Under the pieces are notes generated by a model that searched no databases, was not told the origin of the DNA, and saw nothing but the letters and a program-made list of their open reading frames with translations. DNA of 64,000 nucleotides from Halomonas cerina (GTDB taxonomy: Bacteria > Pseudomonadota > Gammaproteobacteria > Pseudomonadales > Halomonadaceae): NCBI RefSeq assembly GCF_014192215.1, contig NZ_JACHXP010000020.1, forward strand, positions 1-64,000. Direction: 5' to 3'. The number at the start of each line of letters is the position of its first letter. Position 1 is the first letter of the stretch. The translations under genes were made by a program, and so were the position numbers. Below are positions 54,013-64,000 of the stretch, piece after piece.

Positions 54013-55356
54013 ATGATGAACGAGACCCTGGAGCGCTGGAGCAGCCGGCGCGCCTTCATACTAGCCGTGACCGGGGCCGCGGTGGGGCTGGGCAATATCT
54101 GGCGTTTCCCCTACATCACCGGCGAGAACGGCGGGGCCATCTTCCTGCTGCTCTACGTGGCCTTCGTGGTGCTGCTGGGCCTGCCGGTGATGATGGCCGA
54201 GATTTTGATCGGTCGCGCCGGGCGACGCAGTCCCATGCAGTCACTGGGGCATCTGGCGGTCCAGGCAGGAGCCACCCCTCACTGGCGCTGGCTGGGGCTG
54301 TTCGGGGCCCTCACGGTGTTCTGTATTCTCTCCTTCTACTCGGTGGTCTCGGGCTGGTCCATCGAGTTCCTGGTGGCGTCGATCAGCGGCGGCTTCGTTG
54401 GCGCCAGCGCGGAGGAGGTCGGCGCGGGCTTCGCGGCCTTTCTCGCCGATCCCACCCGGCTGACCCTCAACCACAGCCTCTTCCTGCTGATGACCATGCT
54501 GGTGGTCGCCGCCGGGGTGGCCAAAGGGCTGGAGCGGCTCAATAATCTGCTGATGCCGCTACTCTACGCCTTGCTGCTGGTGCTGGCCGGCCACGCCGCC
54601 ACCACCGAGGGTTTCGGCTCGGCCCTGGCCTGGCTGTTCCTGCCTAACCTCTCGGCGTTCTCTCCTCTGGTCATGCTGCAGGCCATGGGCCACGCCTTCT
54701 TCACCCTGGCGGTGGGCGCCTGTGCGCTGATGGCCTACGGCGCCTACATGCCCGATCACCAGAGCCTGCCCCGGGCCGTCGCCGCGGTGGCGGTGCTGGA
54801 CGTGACCGTGGCGCTGCTGGCCGGGATTGCCATCTTCTCGGTGGTGTTCGCCCAGGGCATGGACCCGGGCGAAGGGCCGGGGCTGATGTTCGTCACCCTG
54901 CCGGTGGCCTTCGCCGAACTGCCCGGCGGGGCGCTGTGGCTGTCGCTGTTCTTTTTGTTGTTGCTGCTGGCCACTTGGACCTCCTCGATCAACCTGGCCG
55001 AGCCGATGGTCGCCACCCTGCAGGGCTGGGGGCTGGGTCGTATCGCGGCCACCGCCGTCGTCGGGGTGGCCGTGTGGGGTCTGGGCATGCTCTCGGTACT
55101 CTCCTTCTCGAGCCTGGCCGAGGTCCGAGTGCTATTCGGCATGAACCCCTTCGAGCTGGTCAGCACCATTCCACCGGAGCTTTTTCTGCCGGTGGGCGGG
55201 CTCTTGATCGCCGTCTTCGCTGCCTGGGTGCTGCCCGAGCCGGTCGCCCTGAGGGCCCTGGGCGCCGGCACAGGCGGCTTTCGCGCCTGGCGGATCCTGG
55301 TGCGCTGGGTGTCGATCCCGCTGACGCTGGTAGTATTGGCATCGGGACTGATCTGA
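54013..55356 (+). CDS. Neurotransmitter:sodium symporter (NSS) family transporter
   Basis: A 447-residue membrane protein with about eleven helices. The first unwound helix carries the sodium/substrate motif AAVGLGNIWRFPYITGENGGAIF (about 20-42); helix 6-8 stretches include FFTLAVGACALMAYGAYM and ATWTSSINLAEPMVATL. Bacterial relatives such as LeuT and MhsT transport amino acids with Na+. The specific substrate is unknown. It precedes the gamma-carbonic anhydrase gene by only 16 bp, so they share a transcript. Two Met codons in tandem (54013, 54016); GGAG lies upstream. Confidence 0.93.
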   Translation: MMNETLERWSSRRAFILAVTGAAVGLGNIWRFPYITGENGGAIFLLLYVAFVVLLGLPVMMAEILIGRAGRRSPMQSLGHLAVQAGATPHWRWLGLFGALTVFCILSFYSVVSGWSIEFLVASISGGFVGASAEEVGAGFAAFLADPTRLTLNHSLFLLMTMLVVAAGVAKGLERLNNLLMPLLYALLLVLAGHAATTEGFGSALAWLFLPNLSAFSPLVMLQAMGHAFFTLAVGACALMAYGAYMPDHQSLPRAVAAVAVLDVTVALLAGIAIFSVVFAQGMDPGEGPGLMFVTLPVAFAELPGGALWLSLFFLLLLLATWTSSINLAEPMVATLQGWGLGRIAATAVVGVAVWGLGMLSVLSFSSLAEVRVLFGMNPFELVSTIPPELFLPVGGLLIAVFAAWVLPEPVALRALGAGTGGFRAWRILVRWVSIPLTLVVLASGLI

Positions 55357-55372
55357 TGACTGGAGGTACACG

Positions 55373-55924
55373 ATGAGCGAGACGATGGCCATTCGATCCT
55401 GGAAGGGCACGACCCCGCAGCTGGGCGAGCGGGTCTATCTCGACCCGGCCGGCCTGGTACTGGGCGATGTGGTGCTGGGCGACGACTGCTCGGTGTGGCC
55501 CATGGCGGTGATTCGCGGGGATATGCACCGCATCCGTATCGGCGCGCGGGTCAGCATCCAGGACGGCAGCGTGCTGCACATCACTCACGCCAGCGACTTC
55601 AATCCTGACGGCTTCCCGCTGACCATCGGTGACGACGTCACCATCGGCCACCGGGTAATCCTGCATGGTTGCACCCTGGGCAACCGGGTCCTGGTGGGCA
55701 TGGGGGCCATTGTCATGGACGGTGCGGTAGTCGAGGACGAGGTGATCATCGCCGCCGGCGCCGTGGTCACCCCGGGCAAGCGACTGGCGGGCGGCCATGT
55801 CTATGCCGGCAACCCGGCCAAGGTGTTGCGACCGATCAAGGAATCGGAGCGGGCCTTCTTCCCCTATACCGCCGGTAACTACGTCAAACTGAAGGACCAG
55901 TACCTGGCGGCCCAGGCCGGCTGA
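55373..55924 (+). CDS. Gamma-carbonic anhydrase family protein
   Basis: A 183-residue left-handed beta-helix hexapeptide-repeat protein (VVLGDDCSVWPMAVIRGDMHRIRIGARVSIQDG). The zinc-ligand histidines are present: HITHAS and TIGHRVILHGC. Similar to E. coli YrdA/CaiE-type proteins; actual carbonic anhydrase activity varies within the family. ATG at 55373 with GGAGG upstream, in the operon with the NSS transporter. Confidence 0.92.
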   Translation: MSETMAIRSWKGTTPQLGERVYLDPAGLVLGDVVLGDDCSVWPMAVIRGDMHRIRIGARVSIQDGSVLHITHASDFNPDGFPLTIGDDVTIGHRVILHGCTLGNRVLVGMGAIVMDGAVVEDEVIIAAGAVVTPGKRLAGGHVYAGNPAKVLRPIKESERAFFPYTAGNYVKLKDQYLAAQAG

Positions 55925-56017
55925 AACACTGTCGCCGTTTGGCAACTGATTGTTTTATCTCGCCATGTTGCGCATAATCTGGATTTGTATCCAGTGTTAT
56001 TGTCGAGTGTGTCACGC

Positions 56018-56664
56018 ATGGCCGGTTTTCGTACCCACCTGAGTTTCGCCGTCGGTGGCGGCGCGCTACTGGCCGTCGGTGGCTGGCAGGCCGGACTCTG
56101 GACGCCGAGCGAGGCGTTGCCGCTGGCGGTGCTCACCGCCTTCGGCGGCATCCTGCCGGACATCGACTCCGACCACTCCCGTGCCGTGCGCCTGATCTTC
56201 ACTGTGGCGGCCGTGCTGGCGGTGGTGGCCGGGGCCCTGCTGCTGCGTCCCTGGCTCGGGCCGGGTGCTCTGCTGGCGGTGTGCGGCGGGCTCTATGTCG
56301 GCGTGCGCTATCTCCTCAGCCGGGTCTTCAAGCGCTTCTCCGTTCATCGCGGCATCTGGCATTCGCTGCTGGCGTCCCTGCTGTGCGGCATGACGGTCAG
56401 CGCGGCCAGTTATCAGTTCCTGGCGCAAGACGCGAGCCTGGCCTGGGCCCAGGGGCTGGCCCTGATCGTGGGCTGCCTGATTCATCTGCTGCTCGATGAG
56501 CTCTACAGCGTCGATCTGGTCGGCGCGCGCATCAAGCGCTCCTTCGGTACCGCCTTCAAGCTGTTCGTCTACCGTCAGCCGTGTAATGCCATGCTGATGC
56601 TGATCATGGCGGCCGGCCTGGTGCCCTGGTTGCCGCCTTGGGAGCCGTTGCTGGTGTTGATGGC

Positions 56665-56689
<25 letters not shown>
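56018..56689 (+). CDS. YdjM-type inner-membrane metal-dependent hydrolase-like protein
   Basis: A 223-residue membrane protein starting MAGFRTHLSFAVGGGALLAV, with five hydrophobic segments. Conserved His/Asp residues lie in RTHLSF, GGILPDIDSDHSRAV, SVHRGIWHSLLA and IHLLLDELYSVD, the pattern of the YdjM/DUF457 family (LexA-regulated membrane protein in E. coli), thought to be a metal hydrolase. The start at 56018 is preferred over one 33 bp upstream because it gives the family N-terminus. Its last 25 bp overlap the convergent dctD gene. Confidence 0.82.
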
Positions 56690-58039
<1,350 letters not shown>

Positions 58040-58047
<8 letters not shown>

Positions 58048-59959
58048 GGGCGTGTGGCTCCTCGGTGTGCGCCTGGCCGGCCGCCTCGGGACCGAAGTCG
58101 CGGGGCAGGGTGATGGTGAAGGTGGCGCCCCCACCCGGAACGTTGGCGGCCTCGAGTCGCCCACCCAGATCATCGATGATGCGGGCCGAGATCGACAGCC
58201 CCAGCCCCAGGCCGCTGCCCGTGGACTTGGTGGTGAAGAAGGGCTCGAATAGCCTGGGAAGGTCCGCCTCGGCGATACCCGGGCCGTTGTCGATCACCGC
58301 GATGCGTACTCGCTTGCCTTCAGGGACGATGGTCAGGGTCAGCCGGGGCTCGGTCGTCTCGGCCATGGCCTGCAGGGCATTGCCGATCAGGTTGACCAGG
58401 ACCTGCTCGAGACGCACCGGTTCGGCGCGTACCCAGACCGCCTCGTCGGGCCAGTGCCGTTCGACGCTGACTACCCCTTCATTCAACCGAGCCTGAAACA
58501 GGCGCAGGGCGTAGTCGAAGCAGGAAGCCACCGAGACCGGGGTGAGCGTATCACCGCTCTTGCGTGAGAACTGGCGCAGCTGGGCGCTGATCTGGGCCAT
58601 CCGCTCGGTGAGCTCGACGATCTGGCCGAGGTTGGCATCGGCGACCTCGGTTCGGCTTCTGGACAGGAAGGTGCGCGCGTTCTCGGCATAGGCACGGATC
58701 GCCGCCAGCGGCTGATTGAACTCATGATTGATGCCGGCGGCGAGCTGGCCAAGCACGGCGAGCTTGGCGGCCTGGATCAGCTCGTCGCGGGTCTGGCGCA
58801 GCCGTTCCTCGGCCCGACGGCGCTCCTCGATCTCGGCGGAGAGGCGCTGGTTGGTCGCCACCAGGTCCCGGGTCCGCCGTTCCACGTTGCGTTCGAGCTC
58901 GTCCCGGGCCCGGGCCAGGGTCTCCCGCTCCCGCGCGGCGAAGCGCTCGCGCTCCCGGCGCAGTCGCCAGCGCTGCCAACCGACGCCACCGCCCAGCGCC
59001 ACCAGCCCGTACAGGCCGCCGGCCAGCAGCGCCGACAGCCACTGGGTCCGGACCACCGGGTCCAGCGACTTGAGAATGTGCATCTCCCAGCCAAGGGTGG
59101 GCATGGGGCGCGACAGGTTCAGGAAGTGGCCGTCGGCCAGGGGGCCGTGACTGAAGCGAACCAGCCGGCTGCGCGCTCCGAGAGTCTCCAGTTCCTGGAG
59201 ACCGGAGGAGGGCAGTGACTCATCGGCATAGCGCCGTGTGGCCAGCAGGTCCTCGCGCTCTTCCGGCGCGAGCGCGTTTAGGGCACTCAGGCGCAGGGCC
59301 GGATGGCTGGCCATGAAGATGATGTCGTCGGGCCCGATGACCAGCAGTTCGGCCTCCTGTTCGGCCCAACTCGCCTCCACGGCATCGAGCAGCACCTTCA
59401 CCACTATCACGCCATCGGGTGTTGCGTCCGGAGCGGTCTCGTCCAGCCAGACCGGTGCCGAGAAGTAGTAGCCGCGCTCCTGGGACTGGGTGCCCAGGCC
59501 GTAGAAGCGTCCCTGGCGACCGGCGATGGCCTCACGGTAGTAGCTGCGGAAGTGGTAGCTCTGGCCGATGAAGGTATCGGGCCGGTGCCAGTTGCTGGCC
59601 GCCAGGGTTTCGGCCTGGCGGTCGAGCAGATAGATGTCCGAGACGTCGGCGGTGGCCCGGAAGCGGTCGAGCAGGCGATTCAGCGGCATGGCGTCTTGCT
59701 GCTCGGGGGCGGCCAGGAAACGCTTGACCATCTCCCGTGAGGCGAGTAGCTGAGGCAGGTATTCGTGGCGCGACAGATGGCCATTCAGGCCGGCCGCAGA
59801 AAGGCGCAGCTCGTTCTCGGCGTCCCGCTGAAGGGTCTGCAGGGCCTGGTCGCGGGTTACTTGGGCGGTCTGCCACATGCACAGGGTGAGTCCCAGCGGC
59901 AGCAGCACCCACAGCAGGCGGCGCAGGATGCGATGGCGGTGTACGGCGCGAGTCGCCAT
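58040..59959 (-). CDS. dctB: DctB-type sensor histidine kinase
   Basis: A 639-residue membrane kinase. One helix at about 11-30, a large periplasmic sensor (about 31-300; double-Cache/PAS-like, with RFRATADVSDIYLLDRQAETLAASNW and SYHFRSYYREAIAGRQGRFYGLGTQSQERGYYFSAPV), a second helix at about 308-328, a coiled-coil linker, then H-box AGINHEFNQPLAAIRAYAENA and HATPase motifs NLIGNALQAM, DNGPGIAEADL and GSGLGLGLSI. In DctB the sensor binds succinate, malate or fumarate; lactate or another acid is possible. It begins 3 bp after the lldR stop. Confidence 0.9.
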
Positions 59960-59962
59960 GGT

Positions 59963-60736
59963 TCAGCCAGCCCGGGGGGGCATGACCTGAGCACGACGCA
60001 AGGCGCGTTGGGCCCGCGTCTCGGCCCGCTCCAGCTCGAGCAGCCCCTCCTCGACGAACACCAGGTGCTCGTGGGCCCGGGCCCGGGCCTCCTCGGCGTG
60101 CCCCTCGAGGATGGCGTCGAGCAGGGCACGGTGTTGCTCCATCAGGCGGGGGCGAGAGTCGGCCTTCTCGAAGAGGTAGGCCAGGTTATCGACGATGCTC
60201 TTCTCCAGCAGATGGAAGATGCCGCGGATGGTATGCAGCAGCAGCACATTGTGGGCGGCTTCGGCGATAGCCAAATGGAAGGCGGCGTCGGCCTTGGCCT
60301 CGAGCACCGGGTCGCGGCCCTTGAAGCTGGCCTCGAGCTCCTCGAATCGGCTGATTAACATGGCCTTGTCGGTGGGGGTGGAGCGCAGGGCGGCATAGTA
60401 GGCGGAGAGGCCTTCCATGGCGTCACGGAATTCCAGCAGGTCGAGATGGAATTCTCCGTGACGGGCCAGCATCTCCAGCAAGGGGTCGCTGTAGCCGCTG
60501 TTGAGCTCCTCGGTGATGAAGGTGCCGCCTCCCTGGCGGCTGGTGAGCAGACCGCGGGCCGCGAGCTTCTGGATCGCTTCGCGCAGCGAGGGACGCGAGA
60601 CGCCGAAGCGTTCGGCAAGCTCCCGTTCGGGCGGCAGGCGCTGGCCGGGCTTGAGGCTGCCCTCGAGGATCATGCCTTCGAGACGCTCGGTGATGACATC
60701 GGCGAGGCGGGGTTGGCGGACGGTCTGATAGGCCAT
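59963..60736 (-). CDS. lldR: FadR-type GntR regulator, LldR-like
   Basis: A 257-residue regulator: winged-helix domain about 8-75 (LEGMILEGSLKPGQRLPPERELAERFGVSRPSLREAIQKLAARGLL) and a FadR-type all-helical FCD effector domain from about 95, with metal-site residues in FRDAMEGLSAYYAA and FHLAIAEAAHN. It resembles E. coli LldR/PdhR; the adjacent lactate genes favour LldR. Operators of the expected form (ATTGGT-N3-ACCAAT) lie over its own -35 and just after the lldE start site. It is followed by dctB and dctD with 3-bp and overlapping junctions, implying an lldR-dctB-dctD operon. Confidence 0.88.
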   Translation of the reverse strand: MAYQTVRQPRLADVITERLEGMILEGSLKPGQRLPPERELAERFGVSRPSLREAIQKLAARGLLTSRQGGGTFITEELNSGYSDPLLEMLARHGEFHLDLLEFRDAMEGLSAYYAALRSTPTDKAMLISRFEELEASFKGRDPVLEAKADAAFHLAIAEAAHNVLLLHTIRGIFHLLEKSIVDNLAYLFEKADSRPRLMEQHRALLDAILEGHAEEARARAHEHLVFVEEGLLELERAETRAQRALRRAQVMPPRAG

Positions 60737-60770
60737 GATGAACGTTCCTAGCGTGTCTCGTGATACTGGA

Positions 60771-60799
60771 ATGATATCTCATTCAATTGGTATTACCAA
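60771..60799 (-). promoter_or_regulatory. lldR promoter
   Basis: Minus strand TTGGTA (60794-60799), 17-bp spacer, TATCAT (60771-60776). The -35 lies inside operator O1, predicting autorepression. Confidence 0.65.
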
Positions 60800-60800
60800 T
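60786..60800. promoter_or_regulatory. LldR/PdhR-type operator O1
   Basis: ATTGGTATTACCAAT, an exact ATTGGT-N3-ACCAAT dyad over the lldR -35. Confidence 0.8.
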
Positions 60801-60866
60801 AGTCTGAAGGAGCGCGGCAGAGACGGGTCTCTTGTGGTCGCCGGCAATAGGCATGACATGATCCTG

Positions 60867-60880
60867 TCGACCAAAGTCGA
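60867..60880. promoter_or_regulatory. TCGACCAAAGTCGA palindrome upstream of lldE
   Basis: Reverse complement TCGACTTTGGTCGA matches the TAXI and aceE palindromes in 13 and 12 of 14 bases. Centred about 64.5 bp before the predicted lldE start, a usual place for an upstream activator. Confidence 0.55.
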
Positions 60881-60902
60881 GGCGCTTTCCCGGGCTCGCG
60901 GT

Positions 60903-60931
60903 TTGACACGCCACGGGAAGCACCATATTGT
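60903..60931 (+). promoter_or_regulatory. Sigma-70 promoter of lldEFG
   Basis: TTGACA (60903-60908), 17-bp spacer, TATTGT (60926-60931). The -35 is exact and the -10 matches 4/6. Predicted start about 60938, about 104 nt before the lldE ATG. Confidence 0.75.
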
Positions 60932-60950
60932 TCGCCAATGACTGTCTGTC

Positions 60951-60967
60951 AATTGGTTTTACCAATT
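60951..60967. promoter_or_regulatory. LldR/PdhR-type operator O2
   Basis: AATTGGTTTTACCAATT, exact 7-bp arms around 3 bp, at about +13 to +29 of the lldE transcript; a bound repressor would block initiation or early elongation. Confidence 0.85.
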
Positions 60968-61041
60968 TTCCAGGAAGTTGTTTTTCGTGATCACGGCCAT
61001 GCGGTGCCTCCTGTGCCGCACCCTGGCGCCGAGGAGACATC

Positions 61042-61797
61042 ATGACGCCCGTCAAGCTCTACCCCACGAAGCCCGATAAGGTGTACTTCTACGGCACCTG
61101 TCTGGTCGACATGTTCTTCCCCGAGGCGGGCCTGGATGGCATCCGCCTGCTCGAGCGGGAGGGCATCGAGGTGCTCTTTCCCGAGGATCAGACCTGCTGT
61201 GGTCAGCCGGCCTACACCTCCGGCTACCATGACGAGGCCCGGGCCGTGGCGGCGGCCCAGCTCGACCTCTTCCCCAAGCCCTGGCCGATCGTGGTGCCTT
61301 CCGGCTCCTGTGGCGGCATGATGCGTACCCACTATCCGTCGCTGTTCGCTGGCACCGAGCATGAGGCTCGGGCCGAGGAACTGGCTGGCCGGGTCTTCGA
61401 GCTGACCGAGTTCCTGGTCCATGTCTGTCACCTGAAGCTCGAGGATCGGGGGCATCTGGAGAAGGTGGCCATGCACACTTCCTGCAGTGCGCGGCGCGAG
61501 ATGGGGCTGGCCGAGACCGGCCCGGCTCTACTGGCGAAACTGGGTCAGGTGGAGCTGGTGGAGCAGGCCCGCGCCGCCGAGTGCTGCGGCTTCGGCGGCA
61601 CCTTCGCGGTTCGTCATCCCGAGGTCTCGGCAGCCATGGTCGAGGATAAGGCCTGTGCCATCGAGGCGGCCGGGACCGCACGCTTCGTCACTTCCGACTG
61701 CGGTTGTCTGATGAATATCGCCGGGCGCCTGGAGCATCAACAGAAGACGGTGAAGGGCGAGCATATCGCCAGCTACCTGTGGCGGAGGACCTCATGA
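61042..61797 (+). CDS. lldE: L-lactate utilisation protein LldE/LutA (Fe-S oxidoreductase)
   Basis: A 251-residue protein with two CCG-type Cys-rich domains: DQTCCGQPAY (about 52-61) with upstream GTCLVDMFFPEAG, and AAECCGFGGTFA (about 179-190) with upstream HTSCSARREMG, plus a DCGCLMN stretch. This is the LutA/LldE subunit of the three-part, FMN-independent L-lactate oxidising complex. Its TGA overlaps the lldF ATG by 4 bp. Controlled by the lldE promoter and operator O2. Confidence 0.95.
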   Translation: MTPVKLYPTKPDKVYFYGTCLVDMFFPEAGLDGIRLLEREGIEVLFPEDQTCCGQPAYTSGYHDEARAVAAAQLDLFPKPWPIVVPSGSCGGMMRTHYPSLFAGTEHEARAEELAGRVFELTEFLVHVCHLKLEDRGHLEKVAMHTSCSARREMGLAETGPALLAKLGQVELVEQARAAECCGFGGTFAVRHPEVSAAMVEDKACAIEAAGTARFVTSDCGCLMNIAGRLEHQQKTVKGEHIASYLWRRTS

Positions 61798-63233
61798 ACG
61801 TACAGACCTTCACTCCTCGTGAGTTCCATCGCCAGGCCCACGAGGCGCTGGCGAGCCCCCAGATCCGCGCCAACTTCCGCAAGGCCATGGACGGGCTGAT
61901 GATCAAGCGCCGTGACGTCTTCGGCGACTGGGACCTGGAGGCTCTGCGCGAGCTCGGGGCCAACATCCGCCTGCGGGCCCTGGCCAAGCTGCCTGATCTG
62001 CTCGAACAACTGGAGGCTAACTGCGAAGCCAACGGCATCCGAGTCCACTGGGCCGAGGACGGCGAGCAGGCCTGCCGGGTCATCCGAGAACTCTGCGAGG
62101 CGCGCAATGCCCGGTCGGTGATCAAGGGCAAGTCGATGGTCTCCGAGGAGATGCACCTCAACGCCCACCTCGAGGCAGCGGGGATCGAGGCGCTGGAATC
62201 GGACCTCGGCGAGTACTTGGTGCAGCTCAACGAGCAGACGCCGTCGCATATCATCATGCCGGCGATCCATCTCAATACCGATGAGATCTCCGGGATCCTG
62301 CACGACAAGACCGGGCTCGAACGCACCCGGGACGTGGACATCATGACCGCGGCGGCGCGAGCACAGCTGCGCGAGCGTTTCATGGCCGCCGACGTGGGCG
62401 TCTCGGGCGTCAACTTCGCGGTGGCCGAGACCGGCACCCTGTGTCTCGTCGAGAATGAGGGCAACGGCCGCATGACTACCACGGTGCCGCCGGTACACAT
62501 CGCCGTCACCGGCATCGAGAAGGTGGTGGAGCAGCTGCGCGACGTGCCGCCGCTCTATGCGTTGCTGACCCGCTCGGCGACCGGCCAGCACGTCACCACC
62601 TACTTCAACATGATCAGCTCGCCACGCCAGGAAGAAGAGCACGACGGGCCAAAGGAGGTCCACTTGGTACTGGTGGACAACGGACGCTCGCGCATCTATC
62701 AGGACAATGAGTTGCTCGATACCCTGCGCTGCATCCGCTGCGGTGCCTGCATGAATCACTGCCCGGTCTACACCCGGGTGGGTGGCCACACCTACGGCAC
62801 CACCTATCCCGGCCCCATCGGCAGCATCCTCTCGCCCCATCTCATGGGTCTGGAGGAAACCCAGGACCTGCCGACGGCCTCGAGTCTGTGCGGGGCCTGT
62901 GGTGAGGTCTGCCCGGTGAAGATTCCGATTCCCGACCTGCTGGTGCGGCTGCGCAAGGAGTCGGTGGGCGAAGGACGTGGCAACGTGCCGGGGGCCGGCG
63001 TAAAACGCACGAGGAAGGAGGTCGCCGCCTGGAAGGGCTTTCAGTGGCTGGCGACCCATCCGGCGGCCTGGCGAAGCGGCGTGGCGGTGGCCGGTAAGCT
63101 CAGGGCGCTGATGCCCACGCGACTCGGCCCCTGGACCGACTACCGCACGGCGCCCAGGCCCGCCGGCACCTCGCTGCATGCCCTGGTCAAGCAGCATCAG
63201 GCGAAGAAGCCCGCCAGGGAGGAGAGCCAATGA
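61794..63233 (+). CDS. lldF: L-lactate utilisation protein LldF/LutB (Fe-S protein)
   Basis: A 479-residue subunit. An LUD domain occupies about 60-300 (INFAVAETGT-like stretch GVNFAVAETGTLCLVENEGNGRM split here for length), followed by two 4Fe-4S sites: RCIRCGACMNHCPVY (about 320-334) and LCGACGEVCPVKIPIPDLL (about 365-383). The start at 61794 overlaps the lldE stop; longer in-frame starts enter lldE. It passes electrons from lactate toward the respiratory chain with LldE and LldG. The stop overlaps the lldG start by 4 bp. Confidence 0.95.
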   Translation: MNVQTFTPREFHRQAHEALASPQIRANFRKAMDGLMIKRRDVFGDWDLEALRELGANIRLRALAKLPDLLEQLEANCEANGIRVHWAEDGEQACRVIRELCEARNARSVIKGKSMVSEEMHLNAHLEAAGIEALESDLGEYLVQLNEQTPSHIIMPAIHLNTDEISGILHDKTGLERTRDVDIMTAAARAQLRERFMAADVGVSGVNFAVAETGTLCLVENEGNGRMTTTVPPVHIAVTGIEKVVEQLRDVPPLYALLTRSATGQHVTTYFNMISSPRQEEEHDGPKEVHLVLVDNGRSRIYQDNELLDTLRCIRCGACMNHCPVYTRVGGHTYGTTYPGPIGSILSPHLMGLEETQDLPTASSLCGACGEVCPVKIPIPDLLVRLRKESVGEGRGNVPGAGVKRTRKEVAAWKGFQWLATHPAAWRSGVAVAGKLRALMPTRLGPWTDYRTAPRPAGTSLHALVKQHQAKKPAREESQ

Positions 63234-63898
63234 GTGTGCGTGATGCCATTCTCAAGCGCCTGCGCGAGCGTGCCGATGGCGCCCTGGTGGCCCCGGAAAG
63301 CGACTTTGCCGTGGTCACGAATCGAGGCTGGAGCCGGGGTGAGCGCCTCGAGCGATTCGAACGGCTGCTCACCTCGGTGCATGGCGAGGTGGTCCACGCC
63401 TCGCGAGATGGTTGGACGACGGCCCTGGCGAAGGTGCTGGTCGACAAGGGGGTTCGGCGGCTGACGCTAGGGCGTAAGCACCCGGTAGCCGTCGAGGCGC
63501 GCGAAGCGCTGGTCGGTGGCGAGGTCGAGCTGGTGGATGCGGATCGTGACATCGAGACCTGGCAACGGGAGCTGTTCGAGACGGTCGAGGCCGGCCTGAC
63601 CTCCACCCGCGGCGCCATCGCCGAGACCGGCAGCCTGTGGCTATGGCCGACACCGGATGAGCCGCGACTGGTCAGCCTGGTGGTGCCGCTGCATATTGCG
63701 GTGTTGGATGCTGAGGCGGTTGAGGACACCTTGTTCGACGTGATTGAGCGCCATGGCTGGGCCACTGGCATGCCCACCAACGCCCTACTGATCTCCGGCC
63801 CCAGCAAGACCGCCGACATCGAGCAGACGCTCGCCTACGGGGTGCATGGGCCCCGCGAACTCGTGGTGCTGGTGCGCCACGCCGAGGAGACCATATGA
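63230..63898 (+). CDS. lldG: L-lactate utilisation protein LldG/LutC
   Basis: A 222-residue LUD-domain protein, the third subunit of the lactate complex. The domain core is GLTSTRGAIAETGSLWLWP (about 123-141) followed by RLVSLVVPLHIAVLDAEAV and a C-terminal GPSKTADIEQTLAYGVHGP. It overlaps lldF by 4 bp at its start and the next gene by 4 bp at its end (ATGA junctions), so the whole set is translationally coupled. Confidence 0.94.
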   Translation: MSVRDAILKRLRERADGALVAPESDFAVVTNRGWSRGERLERFERLLTSVHGEVVHASRDGWTTALAKVLVDKGVRRLTLGRKHPVAVEAREALVGGEVELVDADRDIETWQRELFETVEAGLTSTRGAIAETGSLWLWPTPDEPRLVSLVVPLHIAVLDAEAVEDTLFDVIERHGWATGMPTNALLISGPSKTADIEQTLAYGVHGPRELVVLVRHAEETI

Positions 63899-64000
63899 CG
63901 ATAGTCCACGAGCCTGCTGCCTGGGCCGAGCTGAAGGCCGCGCTGGCCGACACGATTCCGGAAGAGCGCTTGATCGACGATCCGCTGCGCACCCTCGCCT
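63895..64000 (+). CDS. FAD-linked D-lactate dehydrogenase, N-terminal fragment (cut by window edge)
   Basis: Only 35 codons are present. The ATG at 63895 overlaps the lldG stop. The visible peptide includes LADTIPEERLIDDPLRTLA, which resembles the start of large FAD-binding/Fe-S D-lactate dehydrogenases (Dld-II type) that commonly follow lldEFG. With it the operon would oxidise both lactate isomers. The call rests on this short stretch and context. Confidence 0.7.
   Translation, partial: MTIVHEPAAWAELKAALADTIPEERLIDDPLRTLA

Overview
The window is 64 kb of GC-rich chromosomal DNA from a gammaproteobacterium, most likely a member of the Halomonadaceae (Halomonas-like). This placement is an inference from the typA / glnA-DUF4124-ntrB-ntrC order, LigB with a secretory N-terminus, TAXI-type TRAP transport, and the general look of the proteins. 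It holds about 55 protein genes, no rRNA, tRNA, CRISPR array, transposase or phage gene that I can recognise. The right edge cuts a gene (FAD-linked D-lactate dehydrogenase).

Layout. 0.1-6 kb: a thiamine-diphosphate enzyme, the GTPase TypA, a membrane-anchored EEP-family hydrolase and a small glycosyltransferase-like protein, all on the minus strand. 6-11.6 kb: a complete nitrogen-control unit (glnA, a DUF4124 gene, ntrB, ntrC) with readable NtrC enhancers and sigma-54 promoters ahead of both glnA and ntrB, plus a perfect FNR-type box ahead of glnA. 11.6-22 kb: housekeeping and accessory genes (dGTPase, RNase T2, NERD protein, sirtuin, YciH/SUI1, K+ channel with a DUF6394-like partner, HAD phosphatase, Ca2+/cation antiporter, a COG4315 protein, DUF4235, and a phasin-like protein behind a near-perfect palindrome). 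22-32 kb: lower glycolysis/pentose phosphate genes (fba, pgk, epd, tkt on the minus strand) interrupted by lrgB/cidA, two small heat-shock proteins with a sigma-32-like promoter and a structured leader, and a second, class I aldolase. 31.5-39.5 kb: activated-methyl cycle genes (metK, ahcY, metF) with ligB, an AEC transporter, two small membrane/secreted proteins and sodC.

39.6-51.5 kb: a TAXI-type TRAP transporter (fused permease and binding protein, with a second divergent binding protein) followed by a pyruvate dehydrogenase cluster (aceE-aceF-lpd) with four lipoyl domains. The DNA upstream of aceE is a degenerate copy of the regulatory region and signal-peptide start of the TAXI binding-protein gene. 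51.5-56.7 kb: yheV, prlC, an NSS-family transporter, a gamma-carbonic anhydrase and a YdjM-type membrane protein. 56.7-64 kb: an apparent lldR-dctB-dctD operon divergent from lldEFG and the start of a D-lactate dehydrogenase gene.

The most interesting theme is a possible carboxylate-use circuit. The lactate repressor gene seems to be co-transcribed with a DctB/DctD two-component system. Inverted repeats of the kind DctD-type activators bind occur upstream of the TAXI operon and of aceE with identical internal spacing. A second palindrome, TCGACYTTGRTCGA, is shared by the TAXI, aceE and lldE upstream regions. These motifs are directly visible; the regulators assigned to them are inference.
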